From the NCBI GenBank assembly GCA_902363835.1, contig CABJBM010000003.1, positions 1 through 64,000 on the forward strand: a stretch of 64,000 nt of DNA. Direction: 5' to 3'. The stretch's first letter is position 1. Each line of letters starts with the position of its first letter. The notes under the pieces are model-generated. The model saw nothing but the letters and a program-made list of their open reading frames with translations, did no database searches and was not told the origin of the DNA. Below are positions 19,295 to 28,945 of this stretch, piece by piece. This DNA is from Lachnospiraceae bacterium (GTDB lineage: Bacteria; Bacillota; Clostridia; Lachnospirales; Lachnospiraceae). The translations under genes were made by a program, and so were the position numbers.

Positions 19295-20810
19295 CTTCTG
19301 CCTCCATAGTTTGTCCGAGCATCATCTGGCCAATTTTAATTGTATCTGCCGTTTCTCCATCTACATCTCCCATGATCTCACCACGATAGAGAACTATTAT
19401 TCGGTCGCTAAGTGCCATAATCTCCTGAAGTTCTGCTGAAATAAACAACACAGCTGCTCCTCGGTTTCTTTCCTTCATGAGAATGTCATGCACATTTGTT
19501 ACTGCTCCTAAGTCCAGGCCACGCGTTGGATGTGCTGCAATATCAAGTACTGGTTCCGGATCAAGCTCGCGGGCTATTACCACCTTTTGCTGGTTTCCAC
19601 CAGATAAAGTCTTCACCTTTACAGCCTCCGACGGAGTTTTGACATTGTATTTTTTAGCCATTTCTTTGGCATGTTTTTTTATAGCGCCGAGATTTAAAAT
19701 ATTTTTATTAGCATATGGTGCCTTGCCGCATTCCTTAATAATTAAATTATCAGCAACAGAAAAATCCATTACAAGACCCGTCTTTTGTCTATCTTCAGGA
19801 ATATATCCAATAAAGGAAGGATCTGCAACAACATCTGTAATTTCTTTTCCTTTCACTTTAATTAAACCGCTTGTGGCCTTTCTCAAACCGACAATGCACT
19901 CTGCAAGCTCCCGCTGACCATTTCCATCAACTCCAGCTACGCCGACAATTTCTCCCGCATGTACCGTAAGGTTGAAATTCTTTAGAGCCGGAATTCCTCT
20001 GTCATCCTTTGCATCAACATCCTTCATCACAAGAACCGGTTCCGGATTTTTATTCGGTTCTCTTTCTCTTCTTTCAATTGAAATCGGCCGGCCAACCATC
20101 ATCTTTGCCAGTTTAATCTGATCAGAGTCCTTTGTAGCTATGGTTCCGATGTATTTTCCATCTCGGATAACTGTTACATTGTCTGTAATTTCCATCACCT
20201 CACGCAGCTTGTGACTGATAAATACTACAGATCTTCCTTCTTTTGTCAGCTTTTTAATTGCACGGCAGAGCTGATCACTTTCCGAGGGAGTTAAAACAGC
20301 CGTTGGCTCATCAAGAACTAGAATCTGTGCATTCCTATACAGCGCTTTTAATATCTCAATCCACTGTTGCTGACCTACAGGAAGTTTCCATACTTCAGTA
20401 TCCGGCTCTACATAAAGCTCGTATTCCTTGCAAAGGTTTAATAAACGTTCCCTGGCCGGACCTAAGTCCAGAAATTGTTTCTGATCCGGCATACCAAGAA
20501 CAATATTTTCCAGTGCTGTTAGTGTATCAACAAGTTTAAAGTGCTGATGCACCATTCCAATACCATATTGGATTGCTTCAGATGGTGACGTTATTTTTAC
20601 TTCTTTTCCATTGACGAGTATTCTGCCTCCATCTGGTTGATAAAGACCGTACAGGACATTCATAAGGGTTGTTTTCCCCGCCCCGTTTTCGCCAAGTAAT
20701 CCTAAGACCTCTCCTTTTTTACACTCTAGGCTGATATGGTCATTTGCAATTACACCTGGAAAAACCTTTGTTATTTCTTGCATTTGCAGTGCAAAAACAT
20801 TATCATCCAT
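19284..20810 (-). CDS. BMP-type ABC importer ATPase (NupO-like), tandem domains, 508 aa
   Basis: Two fused nucleotide-binding domains, as in sugar (RbsA) and nucleoside (NupO/YufO) importers. The first domain has Walker A GENGAGKTT, signature LPVGQQQW and Walker B ILVLDEPTAVL. The second has the altered Walker A GVDGNGQREL, signature LSGGNQQK and a weak Walker B (PVLDIAAHPTRGLD). The degenerate second site is normal in this family. It energises import through the two permeases downstream. Confidence 0.88.
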   Translation of the reverse strand: MDDNVFALQMQEITKVFPGVIANDHISLECKKGEVLGLLGENGAGKTTLMNVLYGLYQPDGGRILVNGKEVKITSPSEAIQYGIGMVHQHFKLVDTLTALENIVLGMPDQKQFLDLGPARERLLNLCKEYELYVEPDTEVWKLPVGQQQWIEILKALYRNAQILVLDEPTAVLTPSESDQLCRAIKKLTKEGRSVVFISHKLREVMEITDNVTVIRDGKYIGTIATKDSDQIKLAKMMVGRPISIERREREPNKNPEPVLVMKDVDAKDDRGIPALKNFNLTVHAGEIVGVAGVDGNGQRELAECIVGLRKATSGLIKVKGKEITDVVADPSFIGYIPEDRQKTGLVMDFSVADNLIIKECGKAPYANKNILNLGAIKKHAKEMAKKYNVKTPSEAVKVKTLSGGNQQKVVIARELDPEPVLDIAAHPTRGLDLGAVTNVHDILMKERNRGAAVLFISAELQEIMALSDRIIVLYRGEIMGDVDGETADTIKIGQMMLGQTMEAEDEK

Positions 20811-20888
20811 AAATAACCTCTTTCAACTTATTATCTAGTCTCTTTAATGAGCAACCTTCATTTGATCAGTGGATTTTATTCATTTACG

Positions 20889-21875
20889 TTACGGCTCAAT
20901 GCCAAGGCTGCCAGCCTTCAGCCCATCAATGGCTTTCTTAAGAGCAGCCTGTCCATCTGCTGACAGAAGTTTTTCATCATAAACCGGAGTAATTCCATCA
21001 GACTCCATTCCAAGTACATGAACTTTGCCGTCAAGAAGTTTTCCGGCAGCTTCCTCATATCCAAGTGCTTTCCAGTTAAACACAACACTGCCAATTGTAA
21101 CCTCTGGAGCAACTTTACCCATATCGGCTACAGAGCCAACAACATAAATATTTTCTGAATCCTGGGCAGCTGAAAGAACTCCTACATATGCTGCATCAAG
21201 ACAAGGGAACAGGATATCATTTCCGTCTGCAATCAAAGAAAGTGAAGCTTCTCTTGCAGTATTAACATCTGACCAGGAACCTGTAGTAATTGCGGAAACT
21301 TGAATAGATGGATCAACAGCCGCTACACCCGCTCTAAATCCCTCTTCCATCTGGCGTTGCGGACCATACCATTCACCGGTAATCATAGAGACCTTCTTTG
21401 TCTTCGTGGAATGTGCAGCCATAATGCCGCCAAGGTATCCTGCATGTCTGTAGCTTACCGTCGCAGCCGTCACATTAGGAAGGCCACCTGTTTCTGTACC
21501 CACACTAAAAATAAAGTTTGTATCAGGGAATTCTTTTGCTACTGTCTGTAAAGCTTCGCCAAACTGTCCGCCCTGTCCAATAATGATTTTGTACTTTGAC
21601 TGTGCAAACTGACGTATTACTTCCAGCTGTTCATCCTGTGAAACTTCCTCTCTAAATGCCGTTCTAATGCCAAGCTCCTTGCCTGCCTGTACCATTCCTT
21701 CATATGTGTACTGATTAAATCCCTCATCAGTCTTTAATCCTGAAAGAACCATTGCTACTCCTCCGTCATCTGACTTTTTCTCACCAGATGCAGTTGAACC
21801 GCTTGACCCACACGCTGTTAAAGCTAAAGCTGATGCCATGATTACTGCCATAACCGTTGATAATGTTCGTTTCAT
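20889..21875 (-). CDS. BMP-family solute-binding lipoprotein, 328 aa
   Basis: Extracellular substrate-binding protein of the BmpA/PnrA (TmpC) group. The signal peptide ends in the lipobox ALTAC, so it is lipid-anchored at Cys22. The core shows the family pattern DEGFNQYTYEGMVQAGKELG, then VGGSVADMGKVAPEV-like C-terminal blocks. BMP proteins usually bind purine or pyrimidine nucleosides. It is the first gene of the importer operon (strong AGGAGG), with a near-consensus promoter 90 bp upstream. Confidence 0.88.
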   Translation of the reverse strand: MKRTLSTVMAVIMASALALTACGSSGSTASGEKKSDDGGVAMVLSGLKTDEGFNQYTYEGMVQAGKELGIRTAFREEVSQDEQLEVIRQFAQSKYKIIIGQGGQFGEALQTVAKEFPDTNFIFSVGTETGGLPNVTAATVSYRHAGYLGGIMAAHSTKTKKVSMITGEWYGPQRQMEEGFRAGVAAVDPSIQVSAITTGSWSDVNTAREASLSLIADGNDILFPCLDAAYVGVLSAAQDSENIYVVGSVADMGKVAPEVTIGSVVFNWKALGYEEAAGKLLDGKVHVLGMESDGITPVYDEKLLSADGQAALKKAIDGLKAGSLGIEP

Positions 21876-21963
21876 AATAAATTCCCTCCTAAATAGTGTG
21901 TGATTACAAATGTTCTCTTTGATGAATAAATTATTTTTGGCCTAAATAATTTTTGTTAGTTAA

Positions 21964-21992
21964 ATTATACATCGAATCGATTAATATAGCAA
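21964..21992 (-). promoter_or_regulatory. Promoter of the BMP importer operon, with embedded palindrome
   Basis: On the minus strand TTGCTA (rc 21987-21992), 17 bases, then TATAAT (rc 21964-21969), 89 bp before the lipoprotein start. The spacer contains ATCGATTCGAT, a short dyad that could be the site of the YheO-like regulator. The remainder of the 21993-22210 interval is AT-rich with no gene seen. Confidence 0.7.
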
Positions 21993-22215
21993 GTATAATT
22001 ATATATTTTTTAGTAGTTTCAAAATTATGCATCATATTGTTTGTCTGATTTTTAGATATTTCAATGATTTTTATTGTTTATATATGTAAAATAACTAAAT
22101 TTAGTGAACGTTTCAAAAAAATGCATAATTCCCAACATGTACTAATACTGCTGGAATCTATTTTGACGGAAACATATATGCAATAATTTTTAGAAATTTT
22201 CTGCCCAATGCAAAG

Positions 22216-22244
22216 CCCTGGTGGAAGTCTATCCTCCACCAGGG
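22216..22244. other. Strong stem-loop
   Basis: Arms CCCTGGTGGA and TCCACCAGGG around a 9-base loop. TTTCATTTTCT follows on the plus strand and no U-tract on the minus strand. It lies between the end of the catabolic operon and the importer promoter, and may be a back-up terminator or transcript-end structure. Confidence 0.45.
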
Positions 22245-22324
22245 TTTCATTTTCTGCCTTTTATTCAAACTTTTCACTACTTCATTTTATAAACTTTTAT
22301 TCAATAGCAACTACATAGGTATCA

Positions 22325-22377
22325 CAAAAAATAAAGCATAGACCATTACACAAAACAATAACGTGTAATGGTCTATG
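22325..22377 (-). terminator. Terminator of the LacI-controlled catabolic operon
   Basis: Perfect 15-bp arms CATAGACCATTACAC (22337-22351) and its complement (22363-22377), followed on the minus strand by TTTATTTTTTGTG. It lies about 65 bp after the SDR stop and ends the eleven-gene unit. Confidence 0.85.
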
Positions 22378-22442
22378 TCCTATGTCAAACAGAATGTAGC
22401 TCATCCTCCGTACCTCTGCTTCTCATGCTTCTCAAAATACTT

Positions 22443-23180
22443 CTACATGTAAGAACCACCCGATACCACAATACATTCTCCCGTTACAAAACTGGAATCG
22501 TCGCTGCACAGAAACGCTGCCACGGCGGCAAGCTCCTGCGGCGTACCCAGCCTGTTTGACGGAATCGCCTCAATGAACTTCTGCATAACTTCTTCTGGAA
22601 CCGCCTGAAGCATCTCCGTATTAATGTAACTGGGCGCGATTGCATTAACCGTGATATTCGCCCGTGCAGACTCCTTTGCCAGACATTTCGTAAATCCAAT
22701 GACTGCTGCCTTAGAGGTGCCATAATTAGTCTGCCCTATGTTGCCAAACGCCGAAACACTCGCCAGGTTTACAATCTTACCATATTTCTGCTCCCGCATT
22801 CCCTGAATAACTTCTCTTGTGCAGTTAAACATCCCATTTAGGTTAACATCTAAAACCTGGTTCCACTGCTCGCTTGTCATCTTATGAAACATTACATCCC
22901 TGGTAATCCCGGCATTGTTTATCAAAATATCAATTACTCCATATTCCTGCCTGATTCTTTCCATGACACCCGATGTCATCACCTGATCTGCCACATTGCA
23001 GGCAATTCCCACGGCATTCTTTCCGTTTTCATCGATTCTTCCTGCTGCCATTTTTACCTTACCTTCATTTATATCCAGCAGAACTACCATGGCGCCTTCT
23101 TCAAAAAGTCTCCGGGCAATTGCTTCCCCAATGCCCTGCGCGGCTCCTGTTACAACCGCAACCTTCCCGTCAAATCTCAT
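22443..23180 (-). CDS. FabG-like short-chain dehydrogenase/reductase, 245 aa
   Basis: Classical SDR fold: the N-terminal TGAAQGIGEA binds NAD(P), NNAGIT at about 88-93, the catalytic Ser in NLASVSAF, and YGTSK as Tyr-x3-Lys. The sequence is close to 3-oxoacyl-ACP reductases. As the last gene of a catabolic operon with a thiolase and a BKACE enzyme, it more likely oxidises a hydroxy acid or reduces a 3-oxo compound (for example acetoacetyl-CoA) than makes fatty acids. Substrate not deducible. Confidence 0.85.
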   Translation of the reverse strand: MRFDGKVAVVTGAAQGIGEAIARRLFEEGAMVVLLDINEGKVKMAAGRIDENGKNAVGIACNVADQVMTSGVMERIRQEYGVIDILINNAGITRDVMFHKMTSEQWNQVLDVNLNGMFNCTREVIQGMREQKYGKIVNLASVSAFGNIGQTNYGTSKAAVIGFTKCLAKESARANITVNAIAPSYINTEMLQAVPEEVMQKFIEAIPSNRLGTPQELAAVAAFLCSDDSSFVTGECIVVSGGSYM

Positions 23181-23192
23181 TTCGTGTCCTCC

Positions 23193-24530
23193 TCAAATCA
23201 ATTTTTCCACTATCTCATATAAAGCAGTATCGCTCCCCACATTGCCGGGGAAAATCACGTAAGCCATACCTGGGAAACGACTTTCTTGTCCTATCTTCCA
23301 AACCGGGATGCCAGGCAACACCTGACCCATGACAAGAGCTTTTTTTACCCGAAGCCCCTTGATTCCCACATCACTGGACGTAATTCCGCCTTTCGCCACG
23401 ATAAATGATGGCCTGATATCCAGAGCGGCAACTATTTCAGTAAGCGCCTCAGAGATCTTCACCGATACTTTTAGATCATCCTCCCGGTTACCGGTATTCA
23501 TATCCTGCCGCTTCCTGCTGGTATATACCGTCACGGTCTCCCCGTCAGCAATGCACGCTCTCATCTGCCGGAATACGCGTTGCCTCTCAGCAGCAAACTC
23601 CTCTTCCCGGCTTACCAGCTCCACATGAAATTCAATAAATCTGACTCGCTCTTCCCTCCGCAGCGCCTCCAGCTGCCGAGTGGTTTTCATCACATGTGAG
23701 CCTACGACAATCAGTCCTCCCCGTGGATTTTCGGGATCTTTCAGCTGTTCCCTTTCCAGTAGCCCTGCATCCGTTATATTTCCCAATACCTTTGGCAATG
23801 CCGCAGCCGTCCGGAAGAGATAATTTCTGCCCTGGTCCAGGCAATAACGGCAAGCGTCCACAAACACTTCCAAATCCCGATATTCTACCGCATTGACTAC
23901 CACCTTACGGAAATCGGCAACCTCTTTGAGTTTTTGCCGCAGCTTTCCTATATCCCCGTTTCTTAGTTCCGCCAGGCTAATGGAAATTACATCCTCCCGC
24001 CTGTAGCTGCCGCCGCTCTTTTCCTCAATCCATGCCTTTAGGTCGGATTGGACATATCCAAAGGTTCTGTCCCTGGCAAACTCCGTCTCCCCGGCAGGCA
24101 CCAGCCTGGCGCTCTCAACCACATAATGGGTGTCCCCCGCCGTATACCGCCCTCCTTCTGGAAAGAATGGGCAGAGAATCTCACCGTCTATCGAAATTCC
24201 CTCTTCTTCCAAAACCTCCCGGAGAGTATCCGTCTCCAGCGGATAATGCCCACGAAGGGTGGAATCCCCTCTGCTTATCAGCAAAAACGGTATGCCGGTC
24301 TCTTTGGAAATCCGGGCAATGCGCTTGCCAATCTCCCGATGGACCTGCCGCGTTTCTTCTGCCGTAAAGCCCCTGGAATTTGTCAGCAGAAAGAACATGG
24401 GCATTTCATCCTCAAAACCTGCCTTGATGCTTTCCTCGCTCCAATCCGTGTAGACATAAATATCATGGACCGTCTGAACCCCTGTCGGGTCATCATCCAG
24501 CACAATTATTTTTCTTTTTTTTGTATCCAT
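23193..24530 (-). CDS. DUF1537-family four-carbon acid sugar kinase, 445 aa
   Basis: The N-terminal domain opens with VLDDDPTGVQTVHD and has SRGDSTLRGHYP, the acid-sugar binding motifs of DUF1537 (PF07005). The C-terminal nucleotide-binding domain carries VAKGGITSSDVGIKGL and GNVGSDTALYEI. Characterised members phosphorylate threonate, erythronate, denormate or 3-oxo-isoapionate. The ATG overlaps the thiolase region with only 3 bp between genes, so it is tightly coupled. It indicates that the imported substrate is, or becomes, a sugar acid. Confidence 0.85.
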   Translation of the reverse strand: MDTKKRKIIVLDDDPTGVQTVHDIYVYTDWSEESIKAGFEDEMPMFFLLTNSRGFTAEETRQVHREIGKRIARISKETGIPFLLISRGDSTLRGHYPLETDTLREVLEEEGISIDGEILCPFFPEGGRYTAGDTHYVVESARLVPAGETEFARDRTFGYVQSDLKAWIEEKSGGSYRREDVISISLAELRNGDIGKLRQKLKEVADFRKVVVNAVEYRDLEVFVDACRYCLDQGRNYLFRTAAALPKVLGNITDAGLLEREQLKDPENPRGGLIVVGSHVMKTTRQLEALRREERVRFIEFHVELVSREEEFAAERQRVFRQMRACIADGETVTVYTSRKRQDMNTGNREDDLKVSVKISEALTEIVAALDIRPSFIVAKGGITSSDVGIKGLRVKKALVMGQVLPGIPVWKIGQESRFPGMAYVIFPGNVGSDTALYEIVEKLI

Positions 24531-24533
24531 TGC

Positions 24534-25724
24534 CTATACCCTCTCAAACAGTACACTGAGTCCCTGGCCTCCTCCAATACAGAGGGATGCGATACCGTAG
24601 CGTACATTCCTGCGCTTCATCTCATATAAAAGCTTCACGGAGATTACCGCTCCCGTAGCTCCGATCGGGTGTCCCAGAGCAATGCCGCTTCCATTGACAT
24701 TAACGAGCTCTGGATCCAGTCCCAACTCCCGGATGCAGGCAATCGCCTGAGTAGCAAATGCCTCATTCAGTTCAAACAACCCAATCTCTTCCAGTCTCAT
24801 CCCTGTCTTTTCAAGCAGCTTTCTTGTGGATACCACCGGTCCGATTCCCATATAATCAGGATCCACGCCCGCAGCAGCATAATCCACTACCTTAGCAAGC
24901 GGTTCACATCCCAATTCCTCTGCTCTCTTTCCACTCATCATCACCAGAGCAGCAGCGCCGTCATTGATACCTGACGCATTTCCCGCTGTTACTACACCGT
25001 CCGCTTTTACGATGGTCTTCAGACGCGCCAGTTTTTCAACTGTGGTTTCTCTTGGATGCTCATCTGTATTAAACATCCGGATACTTTTTCTTTCTTTCAC
25101 TTCAACAGGCACAATTTCATCCCGAAACCGTCCTTTTGCAATGGCTGCCAACGCGCGTCTCTGGCCCTCCGCCGCATAAACATCCGCCTCTTCCCTGCTG
25201 ATATTGTACTTTGCCGCGATATTCTCAGCCGTAATGGCGATGTGGATTTCCTTTCCTGCCTCGCCTTCAACTGGTTCTGTCAGCGCAAGCACCAGGCTAT
25301 CTTTTAATTCCGTATTTCCCATCCGGCTGCCCCAGCGGTTTGTATACGAGCTATAAGGAAAGCTGCTCATATTCTCAGCCCCACCTGCCACACAAATTCC
25401 GACATCCTGATGATCGATTGCTGTCGCCGCCGTCACCACGGCCTGCAGCCCAGAGGCACAGAGACGGTTCACAGTCTGACCGGTACTTTCCACGCTGCAG
25501 CCTGCTTTCAGGCCTACCAGGCGTGCCAGAAACGGATTATATCCATATTGCCCTACACATCCCAGCACCACCTCGTCAATCTGGTCTGGCTCCAGTCCCG
25601 CTCTATTTACAGCTTCCCTGATCACAAGCACTCCCAAATCAACTGTACTGACATCCTTTAAGGATCCACCAAAACTGCCCACCGGCGTTCTGGCCGCCGA
25701 TACTACCACTACATCCCGAAACAT
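24534..25724 (-). CDS. Acetyl-CoA C-acetyltransferase (thiolase), 396 aa
   Basis: Cytoplasmic thiolase of the biosynthetic/degradative type. Nucleophile Cys89 in [11 protein letters not shown], His in [11 protein letters not shown] and second Cys in [10 protein letters not shown] are all present. Length is normal. It interconverts acetoacetyl-CoA and two acetyl-CoA. Beside a BKACE enzyme, whose product is acetoacetate, it would finish degradation to acetyl-CoA if a CoA-transferase elsewhere activates acetoacetate. Confidence 0.9.
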   Translation of the reverse strand: MFRDVVVVSAARTPVGSFGGSLKDVSTVDLGVLVIREAVNRAGLEPDQIDEVVLGCVGQYGYNPFLARLVGLKAGCSVESTGQTVNRLCASGLQAVVTAATAIDHQDVGICVAGGAENMSSFPYSSYTNRWGSRMGNTELKDSLVLALTEPVEGEAGKEIHIAITAENIAAKYNISREEADVYAAEGQRRALAAIAKGRFRDEIVPVEVKERKSIRMFNTDEHPRETTVEKLARLKTIVKADGVVTAGNASGINDGAAALVMMSGKRAEELGCEPLAKVVDYAAAGVDPDYMGIGPVVSTRKLLEKTGMRLEEIGLFELNEAFATQAIACIRELGLDPELVNVNGSGIALGHPIGATGAVISVKLLYEMKRRNVRYGIASLCIGGGQGLSVLFERV

Positions 25725-25757
25725 ACTGTATCCACCTCGCCCTTTCCTGCTGCCGTC

Positions 25758-26696
25758 TTAAAATTTCACTTTATCTATCCCTTTTAGATGAAGCATCTGT
25801 CTTGCCTCGTCCGGATCAGCAATTTCAAAATCCAATGCCTCCAGAATCTGTTTTATCTTTGTCACCTGCGCCGCGTTATCGACGGCCAGCTCTCCATTCG
25901 GTTTAATATAAAGTCCGTCCTCCATGCCGACCCTCACATTACCTCCGTTGAGTGCACACAACGTCTCTGTCCGGAACATTCTCCGTCCTGCCCCTACAGA
26001 GCAGTATTGTATGTCATTTCCAAGGATTTTTTTTGACTGGTCGATCATAAACATCATGCCCTCCGCACTGATCGGCATACCTCCCATGATACCAGGCACA
26101 AACTGCAGGTAGATTGGCTGGGTAATTACGCCGTTCTTCTTAAAATACGCCAGATTGTTCAACTGCCCATAGTCAAAGATTTCGTATTCCGGCATGGTAT
26201 TACATTTGTTCATGGTTGTAATGCAATACTCCATGTCCTTAAAAGTGTTTTTGAATATATTGTCATAGGTCCGGCTGATGAACGGAACCTCCCAATCATA
26301 CTGCGGAGTTTCCATCGTATCTGCTAATTTGCTGAAGCAGAAATTGATGGAACCTCCATTGGCAGAAGCCATCTCCGGACGGAACCGGTCTATGACGGAA
26401 AGCCGCTCCTCCACCGTCATTCCCTGTGCACCTCCCGTGGTCAGCCCGATGATCACATCACATTCTTTTTTTATAGAAGAAAGGATATACTCAAATGTCT
26501 TATGGTCCGCAGTAGGTTCTCCGTTTTCCTTTCTTGCGTGAATATGTACGATTGCCGCCCCCGCCATATAGGCGTCCACAGACTGCCGAATGATATCGTC
26601 CGGCGTCTTCGGAAGATAAGGCGACATCGTCGGCGTATGCACGCCTCCCGTGATTGCTGCCGAAATAATTACTTTTTTCTGTGCTTTTCCTGCCAT
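25758..26696 (-). CDS. BKACE (DUF849) beta-keto acid cleavage enzyme, 312 aa
   Basis: TIM-barrel enzyme of the 3-keto-5-aminohexanoate cleavage superfamily. These enzymes react a beta-keto acid with acetyl-CoA to give acetoacetate and a new CoA ester, using Zn. Seen: AAITGGVHTPTMSPYLP at the N-terminus, the zinc motif AIVHIHARKENGEPT (HxH), and the late NVRVGMEDGLY with the Glu ligand. Its preferred keto acid cannot be read directly. The gene lies between a TIM-barrel isomerase and the thiolase in the LacI operon, so it is probably the carbon-carbon cleavage step. Confidence 0.88.
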   Translation of the reverse strand: MAGKAQKKVIISAAITGGVHTPTMSPYLPKTPDDIIRQSVDAYMAGAAIVHIHARKENGEPTADHKTFEYILSSIKKECDVIIGLTTGGAQGMTVEERLSVIDRFRPEMASANGGSINFCFSKLADTMETPQYDWEVPFISRTYDNIFKNTFKDMEYCITTMNKCNTMPEYEIFDYGQLNNLAYFKKNGVITQPIYLQFVPGIMGGMPISAEGMMFMIDQSKKILGNDIQYCSVGAGRRMFRTETLCALNGGNVRVGMEDGLYIKPNGELAVDNAAQVTKIKQILEALDFEIADPDEARQMLHLKGIDKVKF

Positions 26697-26710
26697 GTCT
26701 TATTCTCCTC

Positions 26711-27490
26711 TCAAACCGCATCCCGAAGCATCTCCAGCGAGGCTTTCGCCGGTGCATACTCCAGGGGCAGATCCACTTCGATTGTGACCGCTCCATCATA
26801 TCCCGAACGATACAGCTTTCGTATCCGCCCCTGATGAATTTTCTTCTTTTCCTCTTTTAAAAAATATCGCTTTTCTGGACTTCCCATATCATCAGAAATA
26901 TGCACGTGGACAATTTCAGCCAGCCAGGGCCGCAGATCCAGATCCGCTTCCCCGGTATACTCCATATTGTAAAAATCAGCCACCACCCGGATATTTTCCC
27001 AGCCTATCTCCCGGACAATCTCTGCGGCCTCAGCCACGTAATTGATAAAATTGCAGTAGCACGGGGCGAGCGCCTCCAGACAGACCGTAATTCCATACCG
27101 CCCCATCTCCTCCGCGGTCGTTTTCAAAAAATCCCGCAACTGTTTTTTTGCAAGCTCCCTATTGTATCCATCGGGCAGCATACGGGATTTTGGGGAGCCG
27201 ATCCCAACAAAAGAAGCGCCTGTCTCCTTCGCCCTGCCGGCAGCTTTCCTGGCATAGCGCTTTGCCTGTGCCAAATCAAAGCTCGGCCCGGCAATCACAA
27301 TTTCTGCGGGGCAGTATCCGTTGATCCCTCTGCACTCCACCCCACTCACGGCAAGATTTGCGACAAGTTTTTTAAAGGTTTTCTCATCCAGGGACACCAG
27401 ATACTTTCCCATTAATTCCACATAGTCAAACCCTATCTGCCCTGCCAAGGCAATATACTCCTGCCGAACCAGCCCACAGCCCACCTGCAT
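26711..27490 (-). CDS. Sugar isomerase/epimerase-like TIM barrel, 259 aa
   Basis: Xylose-isomerase-like (AP endonuclease 2) family. Putative metal ligands are Glu in VCLEALAPC, Asp in RVVADFYNM, His in VHVHISDDMG and Glu in VTIEVDLP. Family members isomerise or epimerise ketoses and sugar acids; some decarboxylate oxo-acids. It has its own perfect 16-bp operator just upstream, marking the start of the enzyme half of the operon. ATG at 27490; ribosome site GAGAGGAG. Confidence 0.75.
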   Translation of the reverse strand: MQVGCGLVRQEYIALAGQIGFDYVELMGKYLVSLDEKTFKKLVANLAVSGVECRGINGYCPAEIVIAGPSFDLAQAKRYARKAAGRAKETGASFVGIGSPKSRMLPDGYNRELAKKQLRDFLKTTAEEMGRYGITVCLEALAPCYCNFINYVAEAAEIVREIGWENIRVVADFYNMEYTGEADLDLRPWLAEIVHVHISDDMGSPEKRYFLKEEKKKIHQGRIRKLYRSGYDGAVTIEVDLPLEYAPAKASLEMLRDAV

Positions 27491-27505
27491 AAAACACTCC
27501 TCTCA

Positions 27506-27521
27506 AAGTAAACGTTTACTT
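27506..27521 (-). promoter_or_regulatory. Perfect LacI-type operator inside the catabolic operon
   Basis: AAGTAAACGTTTACTT, a full 16-bp palindrome with a central CG, 15 bp before the TIM-barrel start and in the 81-bp gap after the solute-binding gene. It matches the sites at 32693, 32789 and 32998. It could act as a roadblock, a distal loop site or an operator for an internal promoter. Confidence 0.75.
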
Positions 27522-27571
27522 AATGTACTTAACTTCCCCCTGCCTATCAATGACGTAAGCAGGGGACTTTA

Positions 27572-28945
27572 TTACTTTTTATTTTTTGCAACAATATCTT
27601 GCGCTTCCTTTATAAAGGCCGCTGCCGCCTCTTCCGGACTCATCTCCCCGAAAGCCACCGACGCATGGGCATCCCGGAATGCCGTATCAACAGATTTTGC
27701 ACCAATGGGTGCATAGGTTCCTTCCCCTGCCACTTTCATTGTCTCTTCTACATATTCAATCTCAAGCTTTAGCACATCGTCGAGAAAACCTTTGATATAG
27801 GCTGCCATTTCTCCATTGGCTGGAACCCCCTGTTCCATCTTGAACAGCTCCATAGAGTCTTCCGTATTCACAAAGAAGTTGATCAATTTGGCTGCCGCCA
27901 GCTTTTTTTCCTCGCCGCTTGACGCGGAAATTGCAAAATGAGCACCCTCAATATATTCTCCCCTCTCCCCGTTATTCCCAGTAGGGTTTCTCAGACAGAT
28001 CAGTTCCGAATCCGGCATCTGCGCCTGATATAAGTGGAGCTGGTTTGCCGGCTGCTTGCAGATCGCCACTTTGCCCTGTGTAAACAGTTTCTGCTCCAGC
28101 GGAGCTCCAAAGTCCTCCGTCGTCATTGCTCCATCCGGAATGGCATTCGCATCTCTCAGATCGGTCCAGTACTTAAACCAGTTGGCAACTGAATCTTCTG
28201 TAAATGCAATCTCACCATCCGCCGTATACTGGTCGGTTCCGTCTTGGCGTGCCATATAGCGGTACGCGGAGAACAGGCTGCTGAAATCATTGACCATATA
28301 GGCTTCCTCACCAGCCTCATCTGCTTTTTGAGCAAAGGCTTTTGCCTGCTCTGCGAATTCCGCCCAGGTCCAGTCATCGTTGTAGGCCGGATAAGAAATT
28401 CCGTACTTATCGAGCATAGTCTTGTTCGCAATAAGATTGGTAAAAGTTACCCCTTGGGATATCATACACAAGCTATCGTTCACCCGCCCGCTATCCACAA
28501 CCGACGGTTCCATCTTGCTAATGTCAATAACTCCGTCATCAATATAAGACTGCATATCCGCCAAGGCGTTCCTTCCCGCATAGTCGGACACATACTGCGG
28601 ATGCATGCCGAACGCATCCGGTGCATTACCTCCCGCCACTTGAGTAGCAAGCTTATCCCAATAATCCTGGAACGAACCAAATTCCCGAATCACCTTAATA
28701 TCCGGATTTTTTGCCTCAAACCGATCACAAATAGAATTATATACCTCATGCCGCTTGGTATCTCCCCACCAGGTAAAACGAATCTCTGTCTGAGCGCTTG
28801 TACCGGCAGTAGTTTCCTGCACCAAAGCCGAGGTCACTCCCTCCGTCTGCTCCTGCTTTTTGCTGTTGCAGGCAGTAAGTCCCACCGCCATACACACAGC
28901 CAATTCTACAGATATAATCGTCTTCCAAAATCTTTTTTCCATCAT
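27572..28945 (-). CDS. Sugar ABC importer solute-binding lipoprotein, 457 aa
   Basis: Family 1 extracellular binding protein. Signal peptide with lipobox GLTAC, then FTWWGDTKRHEVYNSICDRF, the usual start of carbohydrate-binding lobes. The start codons overlap the RraA-like gene's end (MMEK; either Met possible). Works with the two permeases of the same operon. Ligand unknown, presumably the sugar or sugar acid degraded by the downstream enzymes. Confidence 0.88.
   Translation of the reverse strand: MMEKRFWKTIISVELAVCMAVGLTACNSKKQEQTEGVTSALVQETTAGTSAQTEIRFTWWGDTKRHEVYNSICDRFEAKNPDIKVIREFGSFQDYWDKLATQVAGGNAPDAFGMHPQYVSDYAGRNALADMQSYIDDGVIDISKMEPSVVDSGRVNDSLCMISQGVTFTNLIANKTMLDKYGISYPAYNDDWTWAEFAEQAKAFAQKADEAGEEAYMVNDFSSLFSAYRYMARQDGTDQYTADGEIAFTEDSVANWFKYWTDLRDANAIPDGAMTTEDFGAPLEQKLFTQGKVAICKQPANQLHLYQAQMPDSELICLRNPTGNNGERGEYIEGAHFAISASSGEEKKLAAAKLINFFVNTEDSMELFKMEQGVPANGEMAAYIKGFLDDVLKLEIEYVEETMKVAGEGTYAPIGAKSVDTAFRDAHASVAFGEMSPEEAAAAFIKEAQDIVAKNKK

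Noticed and set aside
19284..20810. Broken ATPase because the second Walker motifs are weak
   Set aside because: Degenerate second-site motifs are normal for RbsA/NupO-type tandem ATPases.
20889..21875. Riboswitch in the BMP importer leader
   Set aside because: Only about 80 nt separate the promoter from the start and I can see no aptamer-like paired core.
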